The notes beneath the pieces were generated by a model. It saw nothing but the letters and a program-made list of their open reading frames with translations. It had not been told where the DNA came from and searched no databases. A stretch of DNA of 17,774 nucleotides from Actinomycetota bacterium (GTDB taxonomy: Bacteria; Actinomycetota; Actinomycetes; Streptosporangiales; Streptosporangiaceae). This document shows positions 1 to 6,506 of the stretch, piece by piece. Position 1 is the first letter of the stretch, and the number at the start of each line of letters is the position of its first letter. Both the position numbers and the translations under genes were made by a program. The stretch lies in NCBI GenBank assembly GCA_003242605.1, contig QGUZ01000082.1, forward strand, positions 1 through 17,774, read 5' to 3'.

Positions 1-76
1 GAACCCGGTAGTTAAGCCTTCCTGCGCCGATGGTACTGCACCTTGGCGGGTGTGGGAGAGTAGGTCGCTGCCGGAC
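1..76 (+). rRNA. rrf: 5S ribosomal RNA, 3' portion (5' end outside window)
   Basis: The first 76 bases match the 3' two thirds of bacterial 5S rRNA. Visible landmarks are GAACCCGG near the start, GCGCCGATGGTACTGCA in the middle and GTGGGAGAGTAGGTCG near the end, closing with CTGCCGGAC, which would pair with the missing 5' end in helix I. The end at 76 is set by comparison with actinobacterial 5S RNAs and by the GGCTTTTT that follows at once. The rest of the 5S gene and presumably the 16S and 23S genes lie to the left. No tRNA gene follows. Confidence 0.95.
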
Positions 77-182
77 GGCTTTTTGTGGGGGCCCCTGGTC
101 TTTGTGGCTGGGGGCCTTCGCATTTTTCCAGGCATCTTCGGCTGGACTTCGGTCCTGCTTCTTGGCGCTGGATCGTTGAGTG

Positions 183-208
183 GGCCTCGGGCTTTCCGAG
201 GCCTTTTT
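183..208 (+). terminator. rho-independent terminator of the rRNA operon
   Basis: A perfect 8-bp stem GGCCTCGG / CCGAGGCC (183-190 and 196-203) encloses the loop GCTTT and is followed by five T's. It lies about 105 bases after the 5S end. A weaker hairpin precedes it (GGCCCC 90-95 with GGGGCC 111-116, T-run shortly after), so the rRNA transcript meets several stop signals in series. Confidence 0.85.
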
Positions 209-216
209 CATGTGAC

Positions 217-239
217 GGGTCGACCCTCGACACGAGGGT
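217..239. repeat. overlapping short palindromes between the two terminators
   Basis: GGGTCGACCC (217-226) is a perfect 10-base palindrome. It overlaps a 7-bp hairpin, ACCCTCG with CGAGGGT around a 3-base loop (223-239). There is no T-run directly after it. It may be a spare terminator stem, a processing site or a protein site; the function is not visible. Confidence 0.4.
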
Positions 240-246
240 ATGAGAA

Positions 247-277
247 AGGCCCCGGACGGCGTTCCGGGGCCTTTTTT
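247..277. terminator. bidirectional terminator between the rRNA operon and the glycosidase gene
   Basis: A 10-bp stem AGGCCCCGGA / TCCGGGGCCT (247-256 and 263-272) with a 6-base loop is followed by T's on the plus strand (to 277) and preceded by AAA, which gives a short U-run on the minus strand. It lies between the plus-strand rRNA operon and the minus-strand gene whose stop is at 290, so it probably serves both transcripts. Confidence 0.85.
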
Positions 278-289
278 CATGCGCGCCTG

Positions 290-1783
290 CTACTTGGGAA
301 CGACGAGCAGGGCGTCGCCCACCGGGCGCTCGGCGCCGTCCGACGGCCGGTTCACGACCTTGTTCTTCACGACCATGGTGGTCGAGCCGCCGCCGTCGAG
401 GCTGATCGCGTTCCGGGCACCCAGCCACCGCATGAGCTGGGCGGACTCGAACATGTTGGCGCCCACGCTGACTCCGGGGTCGCGCCCGTCGACGGTGGCG
501 AGGATGAGCTCACCCTTCTTGGTGACGCCGGCCAGGGTCCGCGGGTGGCGGCGCAGGATCATATGGTCGGACGCCATGCCGTCGGTGGCCGCGGTGATGT
601 ACTGCCGGCCGTTGCGCAGGATGCCGACACCACCGCCCATGATGTACGTGTCCGGGGTGAGCCGGATCTTCCGGCCGGTGCGCAGGTCGATCACCGAGGT
701 GACGACGCGCATGGTCACCCCCTCGCGCGCGACGTCCCAGAGCCAGTCGGCCATCGCGCCCGTGCCGTGCAGAACCCGGGTGCCGCGCGGCACCGCCCCG
801 CCGGCGTTGCGCACCTTGACGATCCTGCCCTGCGCGTCCACGACGACCTCGACGCCGCCGTTGCGCGGGGTCTTGGTGCCGAGCTCCTCGGTGTAGAGGA
901 CGAGCTCGTCCTCGTCCGGAAGCCGGTTCACGCCGGTGACCCTCGCCCGATAACCGTCGGACGTCACCGCGGTGACGATCGAGTCGAGCTCGGTGATGCG
1001 GGCCCGGCGGCCCTGCAGGACGATCGCGGTACGGCCGCGCACGGCCTCGCTGAGCAGCCGCCCGCCGACGACCGAGATGCCGGTCGGGTCGCCGGAGAAG
1101 TCGCGCGGGGCGCGGATGCTGAAGAAGCCGCCGTTCACCGCGGCGATGGCGCCGGCCTGCTTCGCCATGGCCGAGGTGGTCTCCCGCTTCCCCGTGGCGC
1201 GCCCGAGGGTGGTCCGGAACGAGCCGCGGAACCGGCGCGAGTCGACCATGAGGACCTGGATGTTCCACGGCCCGGTGGTCTTGAAGCCGTCATCGCCGAG
1301 GTAGTCCACCTTGGCCTTGATGCCGGCCTTGCCGAGCTGCTTCGCCACCTTCTCGGCGGCGGCCTTCTTCTTCAGCGGCCACAGCCCGACCCGGACCATG
1401 TAGGCCTCGGCGCCGGGGAAGTCCGCGACGTCCGGGCGGCGGTACCGCTGGATGCCGGGGGTGAAACCGGCCTCCTCGACCGCCGCGGCCACCTCCATGG
1501 CCTTGTCCCGGGGCCCGGACTCCTTCCCGCCGATGAGCACGGTCACCGTGTAGCCGTCGGTCGCGGTGCCGTGCCGCAATGTGAAAAGGTCGACACCAGG
1601 AAATACACTTTTCGTCCGATACTTGGGCATTCCCGGCACGCCGAGCGGGATTTTCGACGACGGAAGACGACCCTTGACGGTCGCGGCCGCCTCGGTACCG
1701 ACGGTGGCTTCGGCGGCACCGGCGGTGCCGAGCGGAAGCGCGACGGATAAAGCGGCAGCTAACACGACAATAGGGCGCTTCAT
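290..1783 (-). CDS. secreted phosphodiester glycosidase (NAGPA/DUF2233-type) with SPOR-like domain
   Basis: The 497-residue protein starts with a Sec signal peptide (Lys-Arg, hydrophobic stretch to about 20, likely cut near AGAA at 21-24), so it is exported. Residues about 75-160 hold two betaalphabeta-like units (DGYTVTVLIGG, then AYMVRVGLWPLKKKAAAEKVAKQL) resembling a SPOR/sporulation-related peptidoglycan-binding repeat. The C-terminal half is a phosphodiester glycosidase domain: NGGFF at 217-221, a TKKGELILATVDGR strand at 421-434 and SLDGGGSTTM at 461-470. This is the fold of the enzyme that removes GlcNAc from phosphodiester-linked sugars; bacterial members are thought to act on cell-surface glycopolymers. 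The ATG at 1783 is preceded by GGGGAGA at good spacing. The gene is monocistronic and ends at the bidirectional terminator. Domain family is fairly sure; substrate is unknown. Confidence 0.88.
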   Translation of the reverse strand: MKRPIVVLAAALSVALPLGTAGAAEATVGTEAAATVKGRLPSSKIPLGVPGMPKYRTKSVFPGVDLFTLRHGTATDGYTVTVLIGGKESGPRDKAMEVAAAVEEAGFTPGIQRYRRPDVADFPGAEAYMVRVGLWPLKKKAAAEKVAKQLGKAGIKAKVDYLGDDGFKTTGPWNIQVLMVDSRRFRGSFRTTLGRATGKRETTSAMAKQAGAIAAVNGGFFSIRAPRDFSGDPTGISVVGGRLLSEAVRGRTAIVLQGRRARITELDSIVTAVTSDGYRARVTGVNRLPDEDELVLYTEELGTKTPRNGGVEVVVDAQGRIVKVRNAGGAVPRGTRVLHGTGAMADWLWDVAREGVTMRVVTSVIDLRTGRKIRLTPDTYIMGGGVGILRNGRQYITAATDGMASDHMILRRHPRTLAGVTKKGELILATVDGRDPGVSVGANMFESAQLMRWLGARNAISLDGGGSTTMVVKNKVVNRPSDGAERPVGDALLVVPK

Positions 1784-2044
1784 TCAATCTCCCCGAGGGT
1801 GCTGTATCGGCGATGCACCATCGTCCCGACGTCCGCGGGACAAGGGGAGTGAAACGCGGGAAAGGCTATAAAGATGTTTCCCAAGTGGTCACCATCGGCG
1901 CGGCCGCGTCAGCCGTGGGTGACGACAGGTGGCCACGCCCGGGTACGGCACGCACCGCCGGGCCGTACCCGAGCCGGGGAGCGCGCCGCCGCGGGCGCGG
2001 ATGCCGGGCCGGACAGGTGGCGGGGGAACGCGGCGCGGGGAGCA

Positions 2045-2075
2045 GCCGCGGCGTCACCGCGGCGCGTCGCCGCGG
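2045..2075 (-). terminator. overlapping GC-rich hairpins at the pucR stop codon
   Basis: Three CCGCGG blocks lie here. GCCGCGG 2045-2051 pairs with CCGCGGC 2057-2063, putting the regulator's stop codon (2054-2056) in the 5-base loop. Alternatively CCGCGGCG 2057-2064 pairs with CGCCGCGG 2068-2075 around a 3-base loop inside the last codons. The two stems share an arm and exclude each other. There is no T-run, so this would be the U-tract-free terminator style common in GC-rich actinomycetes, or simply an mRNA-stabilising structure. Confidence 0.45.
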
Positions 2076-3673
2076 ATCGACTCCAGGGCGAGCAGCGCCA
2101 CGTGCAGCGAGAGACAGGACTCGACGTCGTCGAGGTCGACGTCGAGGATGCGCTCCAGCCGGCGCAGCCGGTCGTAGAACGCCGGCCGGGACAGGTGGGC
2201 CCGCTGGGCGGCGACCGCCTTGTTGCGGCCCGAGTCGAGGTAGATGCGGAGGATCCGGGTGAGGTCGCCGCCGCGCTGCGCGTCATGGGCGAGCAGCGGC
2301 CCGAGCTCCCGCTCGGCGAAGGTCTGCAGCCGCGCGTCGTCCCGCAGCAGGTGCAGCAGGCCGCGCAGCCGCAGGTCGGGCAGCCGGTAGAAGGGGCGGC
2401 CGTCGCACTGCCGGGCGGCGACGTCGGCGACCTGCTCGGCCTCGAGCAGGCTGCGCCGCGCGTCGCGGACCGTGTCCACCACCGAGCCGGCGGCGAGCAC
2501 GAACCGGGACGGCATGGCGGCGCGCAGCCGCTCCGACAGGTCGCACAGCACGGCCTCGGCGACCGTGCGCGGGGCGAGCGAGAGCAGCACCCCGACCCGG
2601 TTCTGGTCGAGGGCGCCCACCAGGGCGGGCAGCCGCATCTCGCGGCACGCGGCGGCGGTCGCCTCGGCGAGCTCGCCGAGCCGGGCCTGGCCGTCGAGCG
2701 CCTGGTCCACCGGTTCGGTGAGGCGGAGCACCAGGCCCAGGAGCTTGCGCCCGGTGAGCGGGACGCCGACCGCGCGGGCGCGGGCCGCGGCCTCCTCGGG
2801 GTCGGCGTAGGCGTGGCTGAGGATGCTGGAGAGGATCGTCCCGTGGGCCTGCCGTTCCAGGCTCTCCTGGTGCCGCTCGAGCAGGCGGCCGAGGGCGAGC
2901 GTGGTGGCCGCCCGTTCCACCAGCACGATCTCGCGCGGGGTCGGCTCGCCGTCGCACAGCAGGATGAGCCGCCCCCAGTCCTGGCCGCGCGCGCCGACCA
3001 TCTGCACCAGCCAGCCGGAGGCCGGGTCGTGGGCGGTGCGCTCGCCCGGCGCCACCGTGCGGGAACGCGCCTCCCAGTTCGCCAGCACCGTGCCCGCGTC
3101 GCGCCCCGCCGGGTCGCAGGCGAGCACCTGGTGGGCGAGGTTCTCCAGCACCACCGGCCGGCCGGACAGCCGGGCCACCTGGGCGAGCACCTCGGCCGGG
3201 GAGGCGCCCTCCACCGACAGCTCGGTGAACACCCGGTGCAGCTGCTCGGAGGCGCGCAGCTCCTCGAGCTGGTTGTCGATGATCCGGGCGTGCACCGACT
3301 CGGTGATCTGCACGAACGGCGTCTCACGGCGGAGCGTGATCAGCGGCAGCCCGTGCTCCTCGGCGGCCTTGACCAGGGCTTCCGGCAGCTCGCCGACGAA
3401 CCTGCGGCCGAGCTCCACGATCAGGCCGGACGCCCCCACCTCCGCGAGCTCGGCGACGTACTCGGCGAGCTTGTCCGGCTCGTCGGGGAGGGCGACGCCG
3501 GTGGTGAGGACCAGCTCCCCGCCGCGCAGCAGGTGGGCGATGTCGCTCACCTCCCCGACGTGCACCCACCGGACGGTGGCGTCGAGCCGGTCCCGCCCGG
3601 CCACCACGCGGGGATCCCCGCGGCGCACGGCGTCCAGGGCAAGAACGTCGCGGACGGTCGGCAGCATGGCCAT
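2054..3673 (-). CDS. PucR family transcriptional regulator (copy 1)
   Basis: The 539-residue cytoplasmic regulator has the three-part PucR plan. The N-terminal PucR domain (about 6-125) shows TVRWVHVGEVSDIAHLLRGG and ELVLTTG. A middle region (about 140-420) resembles the GGDEF-like/CdaR linker. The C-terminal HTH_30 domain (about 470-530) contains YLDSGRNKAVAAQRAHLSR and the FYDRLRRLERIL helix. Family members such as B. subtilis PucR and E. coli CdaR control purine, sugar-acid or amino-compound catabolism in response to a metabolite. The start at 3673 has an AGG six bases upstream; an ATG at 3667 is an alternative. It lies 144 bp downstream of the acyl-CoA synthetase on the same strand, with its own AT-rich upstream region, so it may be transcribed alone or by read-through. 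The effector and targets cannot be read from the sequence. Confidence 0.93.
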   Translation of the reverse strand: MAMLPTVRDVLALDAVRRGDPRVVAGRDRLDATVRWVHVGEVSDIAHLLRGGELVLTTGVALPDEPDKLAEYVAELAEVGASGLIVELGRRFVGELPEALVKAAEEHGLPLITLRRETPFVQITESVHARIIDNQLEELRASEQLHRVFTELSVEGASPAEVLAQVARLSGRPVVLENLAHQVLACDPAGRDAGTVLANWEARSRTVAPGERTAHDPASGWLVQMVGARGQDWGRLILLCDGEPTPREIVLVERAATTLALGRLLERHQESLERQAHGTILSSILSHAYADPEEAAARARAVGVPLTGRKLLGLVLRLTEPVDQALDGQARLGELAEATAAACREMRLPALVGALDQNRVGVLLSLAPRTVAEAVLCDLSERLRAAMPSRFVLAAGSVVDTVRDARRSLLEAEQVADVAARQCDGRPFYRLPDLRLRGLLHLLRDDARLQTFAERELGPLLAHDAQRGGDLTRILRIYLDSGRNKAVAAQRAHLSRPAFYDRLRRLERILDVDLDDVESCLSLHVALLALESIRGDAPR

Positions 3674-3776
3674 GAAACCTATTCGATCAGTATGTCAGTG
3701 CGGTGTGGCATCGCCAGGCATAGTGTAACCAACGGTAATGCCCGAAACTGCTTTTTGGACTTCCATATTCGCCGCA
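3674..3776 (-). promoter_or_regulatory. AT-rich probable promoter/operator region of pucR copy 1
   Basis: This spacer is clearly more AT-rich than its surroundings. On the minus strand CATACT (3694-3689) could be a -10 box close to the start codon; no convincing -35 is seen. GGCAT at 3717-3721 and ATGCC at 3738-3742 form distant 5-base arms that might be half-sites. PucR regulators often control their own genes. The assignment is weak and rests mainly on composition and position. Confidence 0.3.
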
Positions 3777-3817
3777 CCGCCTTCCGTCCGAGCCATGCGC
3801 CGCGGGGCCCGACGAGG

Positions 3818-5509
3818 TCAGCTCTTGAGCTCGGGGAAATCCTCCTCCCGGAATTCCGCGGGACACTCGCCGCTTGCCCGCTCGCGCAGTTCCACCCGGC
3901 GAATCTTGCCGGAGATGGTCTTCGGCAGGTCGGAGAACTCCAGCCGCCGGATGCGCTTGTACGGGGCGAGGTGGCGGCGGGCGTGCCGGAAGATCGACAG
4001 CGCCGTGTCCGCGTCCGGTGCGAACCCGGGCGCGAGCACGACGTAGGCCTTCGGCACGGCGAGCCGTACCGGATCGGGCGCGGGCACCACCGCGGCCTCG
4101 GCGACCGCCTCGTGCTCGAGCAGCACGCTCTCCAGCTCGAACGGCGAGATGCGGTAGTCGGACGCCTTGAACACGTCGTCGACCCGGCCGACGTAGGTGA
4201 TGTAGCCGTCGGCGTCCCGGCTCGCCAGGTCGCCGGTGTGGTAGTAGCCGTCGCGCATCGCCCGCGCGGTGAGGTCCGGGTCGTCCCGGTAGCCGACCAT
4301 GAGCCCGAGCGGCCGGTCGGCGAGCGGCAGGCAGATCTCGCCGTCGTCGCCGGGCTCCCCGGTGACCGGGTCGACGAGCGTCACCCGGTAGCCGGGCAGC
4401 GGGCGGCCCATCGACCCGGTCTTCACCGGGCAGCCGGGCGCGTTGCCGATCTGGGCCGTCGTCTCGGTCTGGCCGTACCCGTCCCGGATCGTGATCCCCC
4501 AGGCCTCCCGGACCCGGTCGATCACCTCCGGGTTGAGCGGCTCGCCCGCGGCGACCGCGGTGCGCAGCGCCGGGGGCTTGGGCTCGAGGTCCTCCTGGAT
4601 GACCATCCGCCACACCGTCGGCGGCGCGCACAGCGTGGTGACGCCGTGCCGGCGCAGCACCTCCAGCAGCGCGGGGGCGGAGAACCGCCGGGCGTTGTGC
4701 ACGAGCGCGGTGGCGCCGGCGTTCCACGGCGCGAACACGCTGCTCCAGGCGTGCTTGGCCCAGCCCGGCGAGGACACGTTGAGGTGCACGTCCCCCGGCC
4801 GCAGCCCGATCCAGAACATCGTCGACAGGTGGCCGACCGGGTAGGAGACGTAGGTGTGCTCCACCAGCTTCGGCAGCGCGGTCGTGCCGGAGGTGAAGTA
4901 GAGCAGCAACGTGTCGTCCGCCCGGCCCTCCTGCAGCTCCCGCTCGACGGCGGGGGAGAGCTGGTCGGGGAAGTCGTCGGCCTCGTCGTAGGTGAGCCAG
5001 CCGTACGCCTCACCGCCGACGGCGATCCGGGTGTAGTCGCCGGGCACCCCGGCGAACCGGCCGGTGTGGTCGACGTCGGTGATCACGTGCGCGACCTTGC
5101 CCCGGTCGATGCGGTCGGCGAGGTCCTCGGCCGTGAGCAGCGTCGTCGCCGGGATGAGCGTGGCGCCGAGCTTCATCGCGGCGAGGATCGTCTCCCACAG
5201 CTCCACCTGGTTGCCGAGCATGAGCAGGATGCGGTCGCCCCGGCGCACGCCCTGGGCGTGCAGCCAGTTGGCGAGGCGGCTGGAGCGGACCGAGAGCTGG
5301 GCGAAGGTGTGCGAGTCGACGCCGCCGTCGTCCTCGACGATGGTGAGCGCGGGGGTGTCCGGCGTCTCCGCGGCGAGCACCGCGTCGAACCAGTGCACCG
5401 CCCAGTTGAAGCGATCGAGCGTGGGCCACCGGAACTCCCGGTAGGCCGTGTCATGGTCGGATTCGAGAAGAAAGTCCCGTGCTGAGCGGAACGCTGCCGT
5501 CGCGTCCAT
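3818..5509 (-). CDS. AMP-forming acyl-CoA synthetase (medium-chain/MACS-like)
   Basis: The 563-residue enzyme activates a carboxylic acid with ATP to an acyl-adenylate and transfers it to CoA. The ANL-superfamily motifs are complete: P-loop FTSGTTALPK (205-214), DGYGQTET (343-350), YYHTGD (422-427), the hinge GRVDDVFKAS (441-450) and PKTISGKIRR (529-538) with the catalytic lysine at 535. The N-terminus (ARDFLL, YREFRWPTLDRFNWAVHWFD) is typical of medium-chain acyl-CoA synthetases, and the length is normal. The ATG at 5509 fits that N-terminus, though the nearest Shine-Dalgarno-like AGGTGA is spaced for an out-of-frame ATG at 5517; GGGGAA lies immediately before 5509. It lies between a TetR gene upstream and a PucR gene downstream on the same strand. 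It could feed acyl-CoAs to the same metabolism as the mmsA operon, but the acid it uses is not known. Confidence 0.93.
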   Translation of the reverse strand: MDATAAFRSARDFLLESDHDTAYREFRWPTLDRFNWAVHWFDAVLAAETPDTPALTIVEDDGGVDSHTFAQLSVRSSRLANWLHAQGVRRGDRILLMLGNQVELWETILAAMKLGATLIPATTLLTAEDLADRIDRGKVAHVITDVDHTGRFAGVPGDYTRIAVGGEAYGWLTYDEADDFPDQLSPAVERELQEGRADDTLLLYFTSGTTALPKLVEHTYVSYPVGHLSTMFWIGLRPGDVHLNVSSPGWAKHAWSSVFAPWNAGATALVHNARRFSAPALLEVLRRHGVTTLCAPPTVWRMVIQEDLEPKPPALRTAVAAGEPLNPEVIDRVREAWGITIRDGYGQTETTAQIGNAPGCPVKTGSMGRPLPGYRVTLVDPVTGEPGDDGEICLPLADRPLGLMVGYRDDPDLTARAMRDGYYHTGDLASRDADGYITYVGRVDDVFKASDYRISPFELESVLLEHEAVAEAAVVPAPDPVRLAVPKAYVVLAPGFAPDADTALSIFRHARRHLAPYKRIRRLEFSDLPKTISGKIRRVELRERASGECPAEFREEDFPELKS

Positions 5510-5612
5510 TTCCCCATGGTGTCACCTGGGCGCGGATCGCGCCATGCCTCCGCGCCGTCCGGAGGCGGCCGGACCCGGACGCCGGCGCGCGGACGCCCTG
5601 TTCCGGCGGGGT

Positions 5613-5642
5613 GTGACCGGCCGGGGTACGGCCGGCGGTCAC
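5613..5642 (-). terminator. bulged hairpin at the end of the tetR gene
   Basis: GTGACC (5613-5618) pairs with GGTCAC (5637-5642), and an inner GGCC/GGCC stem continues after a 3-base bulge. The tetR stop codon (5639-5641) is part of the stem. No U-run follows. The remaining spacer to the synthetase start at 5509 is GC-rich, with no further clear signal. Confidence 0.4.
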
Positions 5643-6385
5643 GGGCGCAGCCGGGCCTCCAGGCCGTCGAGCAGCGATACCAGGCCGAAGTCGAAGGCGA
5701 CCCGCCGGGCCACCGTGGGGTTCTCGCACCCCATCCACTCGTCGCTCAGCCGCAGCAGCTCGGGGTACCGCTCCGCGGACAGCTCCATGTCCGCGCGGAC
5801 CTGCTTCTCCCACTCCTCCTCGGGGATGCCCAGCCGCGCCAGGCCGTTGCGCCAGGCCGCCTCGGGCAGGGCGGTGCCGAGGGCGAAGGCGGTGATCGCG
5901 CCGACCGCGTAGTCCACGTCCCGCCCGCGGAACCCGGCCTTGGCGAACGCCTCGCACAGCCGGGCGTTCACCGCGAGCGCGTTCGGGCCGATGAGCGGGC
6001 GCACCCCGACCTGCCGGCCGAGCCAGGGGTGCCGGAGGATCACGTCCCGCAGGCCGTACGCGTACCGCGACCCCAGCTCGCGCCAATGGGCCCCGTCGGT
6101 GTCGGGGTGGGTGACGAGCCGGGCCACCTCGGCGAGCACCTCGTCCGCCGCGAGCTCGAGCAGCTCGTCCTTGTTCGCGACGTACCAGTAGAGGCTCGTG
6201 GCGCCCGAGCCGAGCCGGGCGGCGAGACGGCGCATGCTCAGCGCGTCGGCGCCCTCGGCGTCGAGCAGGGCGACCGCCTCGCGCACGATCTGCTCGCGGC
6301 TCAGCCCGCTCGGATTGCCGCGTACCTCCCGTCGCCGGGCGGCCTCCCGTGCCCAGACCGACGTGAACCGTTGTCGCCGCTGCAC
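5639..6385 (-). CDS. TetR/AcrR family repressor, probably of the divergent MFS exporter
   Basis: With the GTG start at 6385 the protein has 248 residues. The N-terminal HTH spans about 29-75 (LSREQIVREAVALLDAEG, then MRRLAARLG and SLYWYVANKDEL), the form seen in the tetracycline-repressor-like subgroup. The C-terminal ligand/dimer domain fits TetR_C_1. An upstream in-frame GTG at 6427 would begin inside the operator array; 6385 is preferred because GGAGGG lies 5 bases upstream and because a -10/-35 pair fits just beyond it. It is divergent from the MFS gene across a 120-bp region holding four operator-like elements. By analogy with TetR/exporter pairs it should repress both genes until a drug-like or metabolic ligand binds. 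The ligand is unknown. Confidence 0.92.
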   Translation of the reverse strand: MQRRQRFTSVWAREAARRREVRGNPSGLSREQIVREAVALLDAEGADALSMRRLAARLGSGATSLYWYVANKDELLELAADEVLAEVARLVTHPDTDGAHWRELGSRYAYGLRDVILRHPWLGRQVGVRPLIGPNALAVNARLCEAFAKAGFRGRDVDYAVGAITAFALGTALPEAAWRNGLARLGIPEEEWEKQVRADMELSAERYPELLRLSDEWMGCENPTVARRVAFDFGLVSLLDGLEARLRP

Positions 6386-6408
6386 GCCACCCTCCCTCGT
6401 CTCACCCC

Positions 6409-6436
6409 AGCATAAAAGGCGTCGCACACTGTTCGA
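6409..6436 (-). promoter_or_regulatory. candidate promoter of tetR
   Basis: On the minus strand TCGAAC (6436-6431) as -35 and TATGCT (6414-6409) as -10 are 16 bases apart. The expected start of transcription near 6402 gives a short leader carrying GGAGGG before the GTG at 6385. The first operator-like element (6420-6438) covers the spacer and -35, where a repressor would block RNA polymerase. Confidence 0.45.
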
Positions 6437-6499
6437 CGGCGTCGTACACTGTGCGAGTCACTCGAACGATGAACGAGAAACTCGCACAGTGAACGAGAG
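6420..6499. promoter_or_regulatory. array of four operator-like elements with exact 20-bp period
   Basis: Four consecutive 20-base units are centred at 6429, 6449, 6469 and 6489. The cores are GTCGCACACTGTTCGAC, TCGTACACTGTGCGA, CTCGAACGATGAACGAG and CTCGCACAGTGAACGAG. Each is an imperfect dyad of the form TCG-n-ACn-TG-nn-CGA. Unit 1 is the best: a 19-base palindrome (6420-6438) with one mismatched pair. Units 3 and 4 agree at 16 of 20 bases. The even two-turn spacing puts all sites on one DNA face. They are most simply read as binding sites of the TetR protein encoded next door, controlling both divergent genes. Unit 4 ends in the Shine-Dalgarno of the MFS gene. Confidence 0.7.
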
Positions 6500-6506
6500 G
6501 CAGCAC

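Noticed and set aside
1823..1841. GTCCCG / CGGGAC inverted repeat upstream of the glycosidase gene as an operator
   Set aside because: The arms are only 6 bp in GC-rich DNA and no promoter could be placed next to it; too weak to list.
1874..5485. A 1203-codon plus-strand open frame
   Set aside because: It is the antisense shadow of the pucR and acyl-CoA synthetase genes in GC-rich DNA; it shows no domain, is full of low-complexity His/Gly/Arg/Ala, and the minus-strand genes have complete family motifs.
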